From: Solen grandis
Taxonomy: Eukaryota; Mollusca; Bivalvia; Adapedonta; Solenidae
Reading direction: 5' to 3'
Length of the DNA: 64,000 nt
Assembly: GCA_021229015.1 (NCBI GenBank)
Contig: CM037782.1
Coordinates: 61,887,187-61,951,186 of the forward strand
This document shows, in pieces, positions 22,860 to 33,429 of this stretch. The first letter of the stretch is position 1, and every line of letters starts with the position of its first letter. Below the pieces are notes generated by a model. It had not been told where the DNA came from. It saw only the letters and a program-made list of their open reading frames with translations, and searched no databases. The translations under genes were made by a program, and so were the position numbers.

Positions 22860-23131
22860 ATGAACATTTGTTTAAGGTTAATGGAGGATCCAAAGTCAGC
22901 CGCAAAATATGCACCAGGAACATCGTCATTTGATAATCATGGCAGCACAAACGTCTCCGGAACCAGGCGACTTCTGCGGACGCCAAAGTGCGCGCGCTGC
23001 CGAAATCACGGCGTTGTTTCCTGTCTGAAAGGTCACAAGAGGTCATGTAGATGGCGTGACTGTCAGTGTCCGAATTGTCTGCTGGTCGTGGAACGACAAC
23101 GTGTCATGGCAGCACAAGTTGCTCTCCGACG
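22860..23131 (+). CDS. DMRT2: DMRT2 coding exon 1 (DM domain)
   Basis: 272 nt ending in phase 2 at donor GTATGT. It encodes a short leader and the complete DM domain from [20 protein letters not shown] to MAAQVALR. The start could be 22860 or the in-frame ATG at 22881 (MEDPKS), whose +4 G is a better context. Neither has a purine at -3. Confidence 0.93.
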
Positions 23132-26100
23132 GTATGTTTAAGGAATTAAGTTTAATCATATCGATATATGTTGCATAGACCAAAAGTACATTAAATATGT
23201 CAACTGTAAGAAAGTACAGTTGTAACTGATAATCTATAGTAACAACTGAATCTTAACTATAGCTATATTTAAAGGTAAATATTCAGTTACAGCTGTAAAT
23301 ATGGATTTGCAAGGCATTGAAAATAAATATTACAGCTGTAAGTATATTGGTGCAACAACAGTTCAAATGGTCCGTCCAAAAATACTGTTGCAACTGTATA
23401 CATGTAATTAATTCAATTGTACCTATTAATTAACAGAAATAGTATGTTTACGGTTGCAACTTTAATTTTATGTTTGCAATAAGTCTGTTGCAGCTTAACA
23501 TTTGTAGTCACAACTGTGTTTTCTAGTATATGCCAGGTAAAATATGTTTTGACTAAATGTTGCACCATACCGATATGTCTTGAATTTTATTTTTGGTTAG
23601 ATTTAATTTTCACTGGCTAGTATATTACATCTCCTAAATTTAGCGACAAATACATCTTTTAAAATTATTTTAAATCATATGCCATTAAAAACTTGCCGGC
23701 ATTTTATATTAAATGTATTATAGTGAACCGGTAATAATCTACTTTAACTTTTATATCTTTGTTTTTTTCTTACGCCGAATATCTTTTTTTTATTTCTATT
23801 ATTAAATAGGTTGCCCTCTTTTTTCAATATGTCTTTGCTTAAATAATACCGCATGTATCTCCCAATCTTAATTTGCCATATCCGTAATAAGTGCACAATT
23901 TTCAGTAAAATGCCTTTTACTGTCTGTCTTCAGTAATAATAAAACTTTCTGATAACTCACGTGTCCACTTTCCAAAAATACTCGTTTTGACATAATCCTA
24001 GGCAATAACTCCCTAGTGATATAGATACTGTCATGGCTATTCATGCATTGTTTGTATACATTTTTTTCAGAAATGGTATACCTGTTAGAGAATTAAATTC
24101 TCGAACACAATTCCAAAATTATGTTGTTTTCATTTTCTTTTTTTTTTAACATTTGCACATTAATGCGAATAAGTATGAGTTTGTTGGGGTTTTTTTCTGA
24201 AAGAAAAACAGCTAAAAGAAATTGTATTGTCAGAAACGATTGCTGATTTCCAGGTTGCGAATAGTTTATCGTTAAGTAGTTCTCTGCTAGTTCACTGGCC
24301 ACACTGTTGGCGACTCTCAGAACAAACAGTTCTTTGATTGTAATTAAAGGGAGGTAACTTAAGAGTTGAAATTCAGCCACTTTTCGTTTTTGATAATATC
24401 CCTTATTTAAAGTTTTGTTTTCTTTCCATATTGACGTCTTGCATACTAATGTTATTTAGCACGAGAATTCGTGTTTTTTTTTTTTTTTTAAATACTATAA
24501 ATTGCATACTGATTAGTAATTAATATGCATCCATTCCTTTTTCGTTAAGTTCCATGGAAAAATCCATATGAAATAAAGGAAAATATTTTCAGACTAAAAG
24601 CCCGTAAATAAAGGAGACTCCAAAAAGAAAAAAGAATGGCTTACCAAAATGTCCGAAAACCTTAATTTGAAATATAGTAAGAGTCAATTTGGCCTTCCCT
24701 AGGCACTAAGTACTTGTAAAACTCGGGCACCGTCGATATGGATTAGTGTAAAATGTAAATATTTGTTTTCCAATCTACGTTAAATGAATATATTTAAAAT
24801 CGTATACAAATATTTTGCTTTGATAATTTTGTAAAATAACGACAGGAGAGATATGACAATACAGTGCACAGCATAACATCCCCATAAATGTGACAGTCCA
24901 AGTGGTGAATTTGAATCTTATGAGAGGACCTACCAAGTTTTTGAAGAAAGTGGCGTTTTGTTTAGTATCAGTAAAATACTTCGCTGTATAGATTTTATCT
25001 AATTTAGAATGTCTTTATTACATGTTTACAGCCATCAAGCTTCAGAGAATTCAAATCTCCTTAAGCCGAAATTGAAACATACATCAAACACTTTTCACCA
25101 CCGGAAGTCTTTTCAAAGGACCGGTCGCTCGCTGCTTCCTGTGGAACAAACTCCTAAATCTGTTTTTGGTAGGAATCCTTTATACTGTTTATATTGAAAA
25201 CCAAGGATACATTTTCTGTCCTTTAGTGACGAGATAAGGAATTTAATTCACTCTACTGGATTTATAAAAATCCAAAACAAATAATCGATACTCATTATTA
25301 TGAAGGCTGGGAGTAAGCATTATATAGATCTAATTTTTGTTTCATGTTTACAGCCAAGCTTCAGAAAATTCAAATCTCCTTAAGCGGAAACAATTTAGAC
25401 CGTTGCATTCACCGGTTGTTTACCCCTGTTGGTCCTTGCACACGCGCAGTATTCTTTGTTTAGGTAAAACTTGGAATATATGGATATTTTAATCAGTTTC
25501 AATATAGGTAAGTTGACAAAATGTATATTAATTTTACAGGATGCCACCAGGTTATGTCACTTCCGGTTCATTTAGAAGCATTGCCAAGTGCCTCAGTTCT
25601 AAGTGACCGCATGAGGAAGCGGCGCTGTTTTGCCGACAAGGAGCTCGACCTAGCACTTCTACGTCCGAGGCGAGATCTGTTACACCAAAAAGGCCCAGGA
25701 AATTCTTTTCGACCAACCGACTTCTGGCAAGGCTTTAGACCACAGGAGCTTGGGTCCTCCCCTAGTAACGACAAAGCTCTCCTTCGTCGTCTGTTTCCCC
25801 ACCGTTAGTAACAGTATTCTGGAATTAGTTTGGCAAGGCTCAGGTCACAATTTAGAACGTTGCATTCACCGGATGTTTACCCCTTTTGGTCCTGCACACG
25901 CGCAGTATACGACATTTTCTGTACAGGACAAATACCATTCTCTACCTTCAAAACCAGAAAATAAACTTGTTGAAGTCAGTGAAAAGGGCGATCATAGTTC
26001 TTGTGCAGGAAAACGTGTTGAGGGTGTTTATAAGGAAACAAGTCCGATGAACTCCTCTCGAAGTGACGGTTTTCAAAGTGGGAACCACATGGTTGGAAAT

Positions 26101-26238
26101 ATAAGCAAATTTTCTGAAGCGAGCGATAAAGTGATTGGGAGATGTCCTGAAAGACCTGAAGTTGATAGAGAAAGTCATGCACCGGGCTCAGTGAGACTCA
26201 AATTTTCAGTGGCTTCGATATTAGGTCAGGATCGTTGA
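22860..26238 (+). CDS. DMRT2: DMRT2-type transcription factor, 3 coding exons, one frameshift in exon 3
   Basis: DM-domain proteins bind the DNA minor groove through intertwined zinc sites and act in sex determination, somite or mesoderm and neural patterning. Three exons at GT-AG sites give 368 residues counted from the first ATG. All eight zinc ligands are present (C44, C47, H50, H59, C63, C68, C70, C73) in a DM domain at about 40-91. The segments [15 protein letters not shown] and [11 protein letters not shown] are closer to DMRT2 than to DMRT1, 3 or A. The later [15 protein letters not shown] (158-172) is a DMRT2 signature. A DMA-like motif (about 213-250) and a terminal FSVASILG (358-365) follow. 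One extra C in the CCCC at 25797-25800 breaks the literal frame between LFP and [10 protein letters not shown]. In-frame TAG at 22839 limits the start to M1 or M8. DMRT2 identity is strong; function in this animal is inferred. Confidence 0.9.
23132..25031. other. DMRT2 intron 1
   Basis: 1.9 kb, AT-rich, GT-AG bounded. Apart from the motif cluster at 23200-23530 and poly(T) runs, nothing is recognised in it. Confidence 0.6.
23200..23530. promoter_or_regulatory. Cluster of CAGCTG / GTTGCAAC-type motifs in DMRT2 intron 1
   Basis: Within about 300 bp there are two copies of the perfect 12-bp palindrome TTACAGCTGTAA (near 23285 and 23330). There are also repeated variants such as ACAGTTGTAAC, ACTGTTGCAACTGT, GGTTGCAACT, TGTTGCAGC and CACAACTGTG. 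They include CAGCTG and CAACTG E-boxes. It may be a decayed minisatellite or an intronic enhancer; sequence alone does not decide. Confidence 0.35.
25032..25168 (+). CDS. DMRT2: DMRT2 coding exon 2
   Basis: 137 nt, acceptor TGTTTACAG, donor GTAGGA, phase 2 to 1. It continues the DM-domain tail as [14 protein letters not shown], comparable to the RRQQA-type continuation in other DMRT2 proteins, then a basic linker to TPKSVFG. Assignment rests on phase, splice sites and the RHQA continuation. Confidence 0.75.
25354..25463 (+). other. Chimeric exon-like segment in DMRT2 intron 2 (candidate alternative exon)
   Basis: Its first part, with TGTTTACAG acceptor, is a near-copy of the start of exon 2 (CAAGCTTCAGA.AATTCAAAT...CTTAAGC). 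From about 25388 it switches to a near-copy of 25848-25915 in exon 3 (CAATTTAGA.CGTTGCATTC...CACACGCGCAGTAT). It ends at a donor, GTAAAA. At 110 nt it is open in the phase left by exon 1 and leaves phase 1, as exon 2 does. The exon 3-derived half is read in a different frame from the parent. Confidence 0.5.
25540..26238 (+). CDS. DMRT2: DMRT2 coding exon 3 (terminal), with a single-base frameshift
   Basis: 699 nt from acceptor ATTTTACAG to TGA at 26236-26238. It opens [20 protein letters not shown], then [20 protein letters not shown]. It reaches ALLRRLFP at 25797-25799, where the literal frame goes PHR-stop. Dropping one C of the CCCC run continues as [20 protein letters not shown], completing a DMA-like helix bundle. 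A Ser-, Lys- and Glu-rich tail ends [13 protein letters not shown]. Confidence 0.88.
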
Positions 26239-28393
26239 GAACTGAACTGTTATGCATTATTGTTTTATTTATATAATATTATCGGCAGCACACAGATTTG
26301 GTGTGATAGCAGATACACACGTACTACTGTTTTCTGTTTGAAATAATCGCTTCTAATTTTTGAACGGTCATTATCTGTCCAGGTTACAGCAGTTCGTTTA
26401 CAGATGGTAATTGACTTAGATCTTGAATATTAACTATATGCGTGTATTACGTCTATCAAAACCCACCTACAGACGCAGTGTCACCCAATGAAACTATCCA
26501 TGATCGTAAAATATGGTGGTTTCCCCAGCACAGGCAATACCGTCACAGACGGTATTGAAACTATATTTAGGCTGATAAAACCTATATTTAGATTCATTCA
26601 CTTTTCCGGCATGCGCTAACTTCATAGGATGAACTGACGAAATCGCTACTCGGAACTAGTAGACACCATGTTGCGGACCGTGTCCTCCGGGGATATCGTA
26701 TTCTAGATTAAAATTATATTGAATCAGATGAAGTTAAAAACTTGATATTATTTTTGTAATATGGTTATGTATAAATTTAATTAACTAAAAGAAGGAACTG
26801 TCGATTTGTCGTCTTATCTTAAAAGTTGAATTTACATATTCAATTTACTTCAAAATAGAAATTACTTTATTAAATGTGTGAATTAAAGAAAGAAATCCAC
26901 TATATTTATTTATTTTTTGGAAACATCATTTTGCTTCATACCAAAAATAAACTTATTGGCGCCTTTCTATCGAAATGTGTTAACTTCTCCATGAAATATT
27001 ACGTTCTTAGCCTCATCTTATTCTAAAACTCTGGCAAGTAGAAACCAAAACTATCACAGATTCAGTTATATTGATATACTGACTGAGTTTCTGATTGTAT
27101 CTTGAGATATTTACATATATGAGTAAGCATTTACATAACAATTGAAATATGTGTTCGTTCCAAGATAATATGTAACATTTTTATATTATTCCTACGCGTG
27201 ATGTTGCCCATTGGTTTTCCGTTGTTGTTGTTGTTGTGTCATTCGTGTGCTTTGATATCATCCAGAATGTCACACTTCAATCCTCCTGAATTTCCATATG
27301 CAATGTTGGATCTTGACATAACTTTGTCCAATGTCTTTAACTATGATAACGTCAATGAAGCATCAGATGGAACGAGGCCGAATCTGTTAATACTTATCGT
27401 CAAAAAAAAAGAAGAAATCAGTATCTTTCAGCTTCCTGGCCATCTCTTTTCCATTTTTCATAATGCAAAACCGTTCAAAACTGTATTGGGATTTGTAGTG
27501 TAGATGTATTTAGATGCGTTTTACGTTTTGTAATAAGATTTATATCATACAGAAATAAAAAATGGCACATTATTATTATTTTTTTTTTTTTTTTTTTTTT
27601 TTTAAAGATAAATGTAATACTTTTTTCCCCATGCTCAAAGCTAAAATGATACGTTTTTTTATTCTGAAGAGTTGATGAATACCCATTTTTAGCCATATAA
27701 ATAAAAAGTAATAGGAACAAAGTTATGTTTCTATATGAATAATAAATTGTATGTTGTATATAAATCGCTATATCTCACTCCTCTAAATACCTTCCAGATA
27801 GGATACTACAGATAGTAGGTCTAATGATCTATAATACACGTGCTATGTTCTTTTTTGTTGTTGCAATTTATGAAGAATAATTTATGGATAATTTAAATTC
27901 ATATAAAATGAATAAGAAATATAAATTTATATTTGCCATATTTTGGAATATTTCTGTATATACTTTGGCTATGATGATATTTAAAGCCAGGTTATCAGTT
28001 ATTAAGCAATGTTACTGTTTGTCTATGAATATGAAATACTTATGGCCAGAAAACAAAATGTTAGGGTAAAATGAAATGTATATTAAAGATTTTATATTAC
28101 TGAAATAATATTTATTATCACTGAATGTTGTAGTTCTTATGTCACAAATTAAGCATTTAGAGACTACCAAAATGTGTCAAAATTGAAAATGAATACACAC
28201 ACAAATCGACATTAGGAGGGAAACATTGACCCTCCAGCACCCACCCAACAGCTTGAGGGCTCTCTCTATATATATGGGTATCAGACATATACAACATATA
28301 TTCGAAGTGTTTACCCCTTGTTTTGTATAGTGAATTTAAAATTACAATTGCTCCCATACATTTAAAAAATGTTATAGAAAACCATGACTATCT
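26239..28393. other. 3' flank of DMRT2 and intergenic AT-rich DNA
   Basis: No gene recognised. The first plus-strand AATAAA hexamer I note after the DMRT2 stop is at 26946-26951, giving a possible 3' UTR of about 0.7 kb. A (GTT)n run lies at about 27222-27236 and a poly(T) run at 27579-27603. Confidence 0.4.
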
Positions 28394-28633
28394 TAACCCT
28401 TTCCCTCATAGAGGAAACCATGAAAAGACCTATGCGAACAGCATAAAACCAGATCAGCCTGCGAGTAACTCGCAGGCTGATCAGGTTTTATGCTGTTCGC
28501 TGCTCCTCAGTGGTCTGGAAATGAGGATTTTGTAATTAAATTTGGTAAGGTTTAACTGTGGTTTTCTGCAGATCAGGCTTTATGTGGTACCTATTGAGTG
28601 CATCAAAATGAGTCTATATGAGGGAAAGGGTTA
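28394..28633. mobile_element. Palindromic MITE with a long central hairpin
   Basis: 240-bp element. The termini TAACCCTTTCCCTCATA and TATGAGGGAAAGGGTTA are exact inverses. Inside, GCGAACAGCATAAAACC, GATCAGCCTGCGAGT and their inverses form an almost perfect hairpin of about 33 bp per arm (about 28435-28501). This is a fold-back type that I recognise as common in heterodont bivalve DNA. No coding capacity. Confidence 0.85.
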
Positions 28634-28979
28634 TACCGTTCTCTTACAACGTATCAATCCGAAGTACTATATTTAACAATATAATGTACCAAAAAGCAAT
28701 ATACGGATTTATCAAATGACAATTTCAATATAGTGAACGGATTCGTCCCATGTATCAATCCGAAGTATTTTGGATTTATATGATTTTATTTTGACATTAT
28801 ATTAAACGAAACTTTCTTTATATGACTACATTTGAACAGGACTATTCAGCCCTTTATCACATGAATATTCATGAACAAAAAATGCCTTGATGAATAATGA
28901 TTTACTGAATATTAAATGGTTTTATGAAACAATATATTTTATTTTTCTGCACAAACTGTGGTAAATTGAGCTACAATAT

Positions 28980-29345
28980 TGTATGCCTCAACAGAGGAAA
29001 CCCTGATAAGACACCTACTTCCGGGTGCAGTCTGATCTGGGTCTGCATTGTTTGGCAAGGCGTCAAAACCGAATCCATATGAAGTAAATGTATGAAAAAT
29101 CCTCGCAAGCATTTTCACCCGGTAACAGTTTAATGTCCCTAAGAGGCTACATTTTCAAACTGTTTTCAATCCACTCTCCCCGGGTTTATCATGGAGGTAG
29201 GGGACCCCTACATATAAAACAATGGATCAGACTGAGAAGAATTGTCTGAGCAAATACAGGAGGCCTTGATCAGGATGCACCTGGAAGAATCAGTTTTCTA
29301 ATACATGTGCGTTAAAATGAGTCTACGTAAGGTAAAGAGTTGAAC
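28980..29345. repeat. Degenerate relative of the palindromic MITE at 28394
   Basis: Shares AGAGGAAACC at the left and AAAATGAGTCTACGTAAGGTAAAGAGTT at the right with the element at 28394-28633, including the ATGAGTCTA block, but the central hairpin is not preserved. It is longer and much diverged. Confidence 0.4.
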
Positions 29346-31609
29346 TTGAATTGGAATTTCATCTTTACGCACACTTTGAAAATACAATTTAATCGATTTA
29401 GACGGAAACATTTCTCAACATCGTGAGGAACATCTTTTTCCGGTGTTAACATAATTCTCCAATACGCCCGCTTTAAATAGTCCCGTCAACAATATAATGA
29501 TCGTTTTTAGTGATGTGATGACAGATGGTTCCGTTACAATGTTCGACTGGAATAAATTAAAGAAATATTCCTTTAATAATGTAAAAGCGAAATTATATAA
29601 TGTTACTTTGGATTGATACATTGTGAAAGAACCGTTTAAAATAACCATTACTTATCATACATACTCCTTATGAATTGTTAAAGTACATGCCGTTTTTGTT
29701 AATTTAGTTATTTCACAAATATATGCATCTCACCCTAAACAGATTTTGTTCACTGTCAATAGAAGTAATGTACATTTGAATATCGTTCTGCCCGCTCTTA
29801 GATTTGTTGTTTATTGGGCTGGCCTAAGATGGCGGATTTTGGAATCTTGACAATTTCGATTTTGGTTTCAACTATTAATCTTTATCAACGCCATATTGTA
29901 ATCAATCATCATTTTATACCAAATAACAATTACAAGTTTTATACGAACGTTTTAATATAGAACCGTGTGTCATCTTCAGACGGTGAGGGGTTACATTTTT
30001 TTTTATTACATTAATTCCTTTCGTCCTAAGTTTGTACCTGAAAAATTAAAAGAATCTTCATAAATATTTCATCAGACCGAATACATCAACCATTTTCATT
30101 TGTTCTTACGAATATGTCGATAATTATCCAACTACGAATGGATGGACAAACTTCCTGTTAACAATCGTTCAATACAGATCAATCCAAACAACTGAACGGA
30201 TCTTTTGTTTTAATTTCAGCTACCAGATAGCCCATTTATTCTTCTGTAATTGGTGTTAGGGGGTCAGGGATCCATCCCCCGAAACACCTCACAAGAAACA
30301 TACAAAATTATGAATACAACATTCTCAACAGAGATAATATTTGATTATTGGTTAACCCAATTGATAAGATCAGCTATATTGGTCTCAAATACTGTGGGAA
30401 CTGGACAAATTCACTCAGGAATTTTTGCTTTAGTTTGTTACTCTTTGGTATTTGTAATACAACATATTTGAACCAGTATACATAGTTTCCACATTAGTGA
30501 ATATCACTACACTTGGCGGCCATCTTGAATGGCAAATTCAAGAGATTTTTTTTATATAAAATACATAGGTGCAGAAATTTCATTTTTCAATTTCAATATT
30601 TCTGCTTTAAAAATCAAAATGTAACACCATAAAAAGCTCTTGCAATTCATATCTTTAGGATAACATATTTCTTTTAATTATGTACTGTATATAAGCACAC
30701 AAATAATGCGAAGTACAGAAAAGTTCATCCTTCAACAAAATAAACAGTGTAACTTTTTGTGTATAGATATGTTTAATTTGACATAAATTTAAGTATAATA
30801 GACAAGAAAATAAAAACACAGCGGTGCTTTGAAAACAGCAAGTATTCTCAACTTTTGGCCTGCATTAACTTATGCCCATAAAAATGGCTGCCAACAGGTG
30901 TCTTATTTGTGCCTATGACATCACACAGAAACTATGTACTAAAAATAAATAAATTTTAATAATTATAATAATATTAAATAAATAGAAGTGCTTCTAGCCG
31001 TGCCGAAATCAAAATTGAGAAAAAGAAAAAAAAGTGAATAAACATTTGAATAGCTCACTCATTTTTTACACTGTATACATTATTTTTGAAATAGGGTTAA
31101 CACTATAGACTACACATTATTTTCACTGGGGATTTTTTTGTATATCCGGTGTATCAATAACACACATTTGTAAAATTATCAATGTTAGATCAAAAGTTGT
31201 TTCCATGTTCATTGTAAAGGTGTTTTAGCAATTGTAAAATTCATTGAAGTGAATTCACTGTGATATATAAATAGTTACATCCTGATTTTGATCACATTTC
31301 TTATAATCGCAGATTGTGTTATTTTAGTGAACGCCTTTTAGCTATATTAAAATACCAGATGGTCTTCCCCCGTCCGATGAGCAGACTTCCTCCACAGAAA
31401 CCTTCTCGCAAGAGCCCTAATCAAGAACTCATCCTTCTACTGCAACTTCCAATTTAGACATACCACCAAGAACTACGCCATCAACAGCTTCAGATAATTA
31501 TTTTGTACGTTTTAAAAATAAAGGACTCCTTTCATCCGTCTAAGTGTTAGATACATCTTACCAAAACCTTTGAAACTGAGACTTATTGCAGTATGAACCA
31601 AAGCAGCTA
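29346..31609. other. AT-rich intergenic stretch, nothing recognised
   Basis: Only short biased open frames. Two GGCGGMTTTTG/GGCGGCCATCTTG-type blocks (29832, 30517) may be repeat remnants. A segment at 31360-31500 could be the eroded 5' part of the LINE that follows. Confidence 0.4.
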
Positions 31610-31996
31610 TTATTTCTTTGTCAGAAACATGGTTGGAAAACTCAATGTCAGATTCTGAAATCCATATAGATTATTACATTGTAGTTAGATGTGACAGAGA
31701 CAGACATTGGTGGGGTGGGTTATGTGAGAATGATATTCCATTTACTATTAGACTGTGTAGTACTATTAGAGATTTGAATATTTTAGATGAAGAAATAGTT
31801 TTATTGAAGTTCACTAGCCAAAAAACCAAGCAATTTTTGTTTGAATTTCAAAAAGGCTCCAAGGAAGTCTGATGTTTTAAAGCACTTAGAAAATATCTTA
31901 ACCGATTTAAAGACGTCTGTGAAATATATCTTTTAGGTGATATCATATTTGTTTTATACAGAAAACTAGTTCATGATTTTAAATCTCATTCTCATA
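31610..31996 (+). pseudogene. LINE endonuclease fragment, 5' part
   Basis: The plus-strand frame reads SETWLENSMSDSEIHIDYYI, then VVRCDRDRHWWGGLC, the pattern 'SETWL...I..Y.V.RRDR...GGG' of apurinic endonuclease domains in CR1/L2-like non-LTR retrotransposons. A later frame-shifted stretch, KYILLGDI, resembles the GDFN block. The frame is broken in several places. The fragment is interrupted by the mariner at 31997 and resumes at 32839. Confidence 0.7.
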
Positions 31997-32838
31997 CGAG
32001 GATGGTTCAATAAGTGTTGCAATTCCACGTTTTCCAAACACACTTTGAAAACTCTCTATTGGTTTTATTTTACATTAATCAAAGTGTGTATACTCGTAGG
32101 CACTGTGTATGTCATGGCAAAAGAAATTTGTACAGAAATAAGAGGGTATAAAAATCCCGTTTTAAACTAGGAAAAACTTGCCAAAGCAATATTTGACGAA
32201 TTATGTGTTGCATATGGACATCGCATTGTGTCATATTCAATAATCGAGAGATGGTAAAAGCGCTTTAAAAGTGAATTGGTCAGTTGAAAGTGCACCGAGG
32301 ACAGGAAAGCCAGCCAGCGCAATTGTCCCTCAAATAATCCAAAAAGTACACTGAAGCGCGATTTGAAAGTACGGCGTATCGCTGCCAGATGGATACCCCA
32401 TTTGCTTACTGAGGACCAAAATAGGCAGCGTGTTTCGACCGCCTGAAAATTGTTTGAAACTGTACCCTAAATTCAGCCAGAGAAAGTTTTCGAACCTTAT
32501 GACTTGTGACGAGATATGGGTGCATTATTAACAGCCAACTAGAAAGTACAGTAACAAAATATGGGCCACAAAACGGGCAAGCAGGCCTTCTGTAGAGTGT
32601 AAAGTAGGTCACGTAAGTCTTCAATAGTCGTGGAGGAACCGTTCAGGTTGCGATTCCGCGTGGTAGAACAGTTACTGGCAAAGTATATTGTGATATTGTA
32701 CTTAAAATGCTTGAGAAAAGATTAAAAAAGAGGCGCCCACTATTTCATAAGATAGTTTGAAATAATAAAAAAAACTCTTGTGCTTGTATTATTTTGTATT
32801 TTACGGACAAAGTTGCAATACTTATTGAACCATCCTCG
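31997..32838 (+). mobile_element. Internally deleted mariner-like transposon
   Basis: Terminal inverted repeats of about 27 bp begin CGAGGATGGTTCAATAAGTG at the left and end ...CTTATTGAACCATCCTCG at the right, flanked by TA on both sides (31995-31996 and 32839-32840). At 842 bp it is shorter than a usual mariner of about 1.3 kb. Transposase remnants read MAKEICTEIRGY, TEDQ, LMTCDEIWVHY and VAIPRGRTVTGKVYCDIVL with stops and frame changes, so it is inactive. The aspartate of CDEIW is recognisable; a complete DD34D-type triad cannot be assembled. Confidence 0.88.
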
Positions 32839-32840
32839 TA

Positions 32841-33040
32841 TTCTAAGAAAATTTCTTTTTTTTTGGCAAATTATAAACGAAGCAACCAGAATTTAAGTAG
32901 TATTATTGATCATATTTTAATTAATTCAAAGAACAAAATGTGTCAGTATTGTACAATACCCATTGATGTGAGTGGTCATTTTATACATTTTACTTTAGAA
33001 AGTTATAAATCAAAGCATTGAGAGCACTGTCAGAAGCGAA
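32841..33040 (+). pseudogene. LINE endonuclease fragment, 3' part
   Basis: Resumes after the mariner with NQNLSSIIDHILINSKNKM, then SGHFIHF, matching the carboxy part of a LINE endonuclease ('SLIDHILI...VSDHF' type). With 31610-31996 this is one fragment split by the mariner, giving the order of insertion: LINE first, mariner second. Confidence 0.65.
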
Positions 33041-33429
33041 GTTAAAATGTGTAATTATAAAGTCAATCCCTTTATTTTTTTGTGGTATGCATGTAAAAAA
33101 TAGGGAAGTAAATCTTATTAAAACAGCAGGTAAGATAGATTATTTTATTTATTAGTCTCTGTCTAATTCAACAGAATTGGATAAGGAATAGTGATTCTTA
33201 GCATTGATCCTCTCAGTACCTTTAATACTTTATGAATTTGCTGCAGACAGAAATAATTTTGATAGAAAAGCAGGAAAATAAGACAAGATAAAGTTATTGT
33301 TTTTGTCACATCCTTCCCATGTGTAAAGGATGATATCCATGCCTTTTATAGTATTAAAAATGTTCTAGAAAAATATAATTTCACCATACAATTAAGTAAT
33401 AGAGTTATTGTTCTTGGTAAGTTAAGTTT

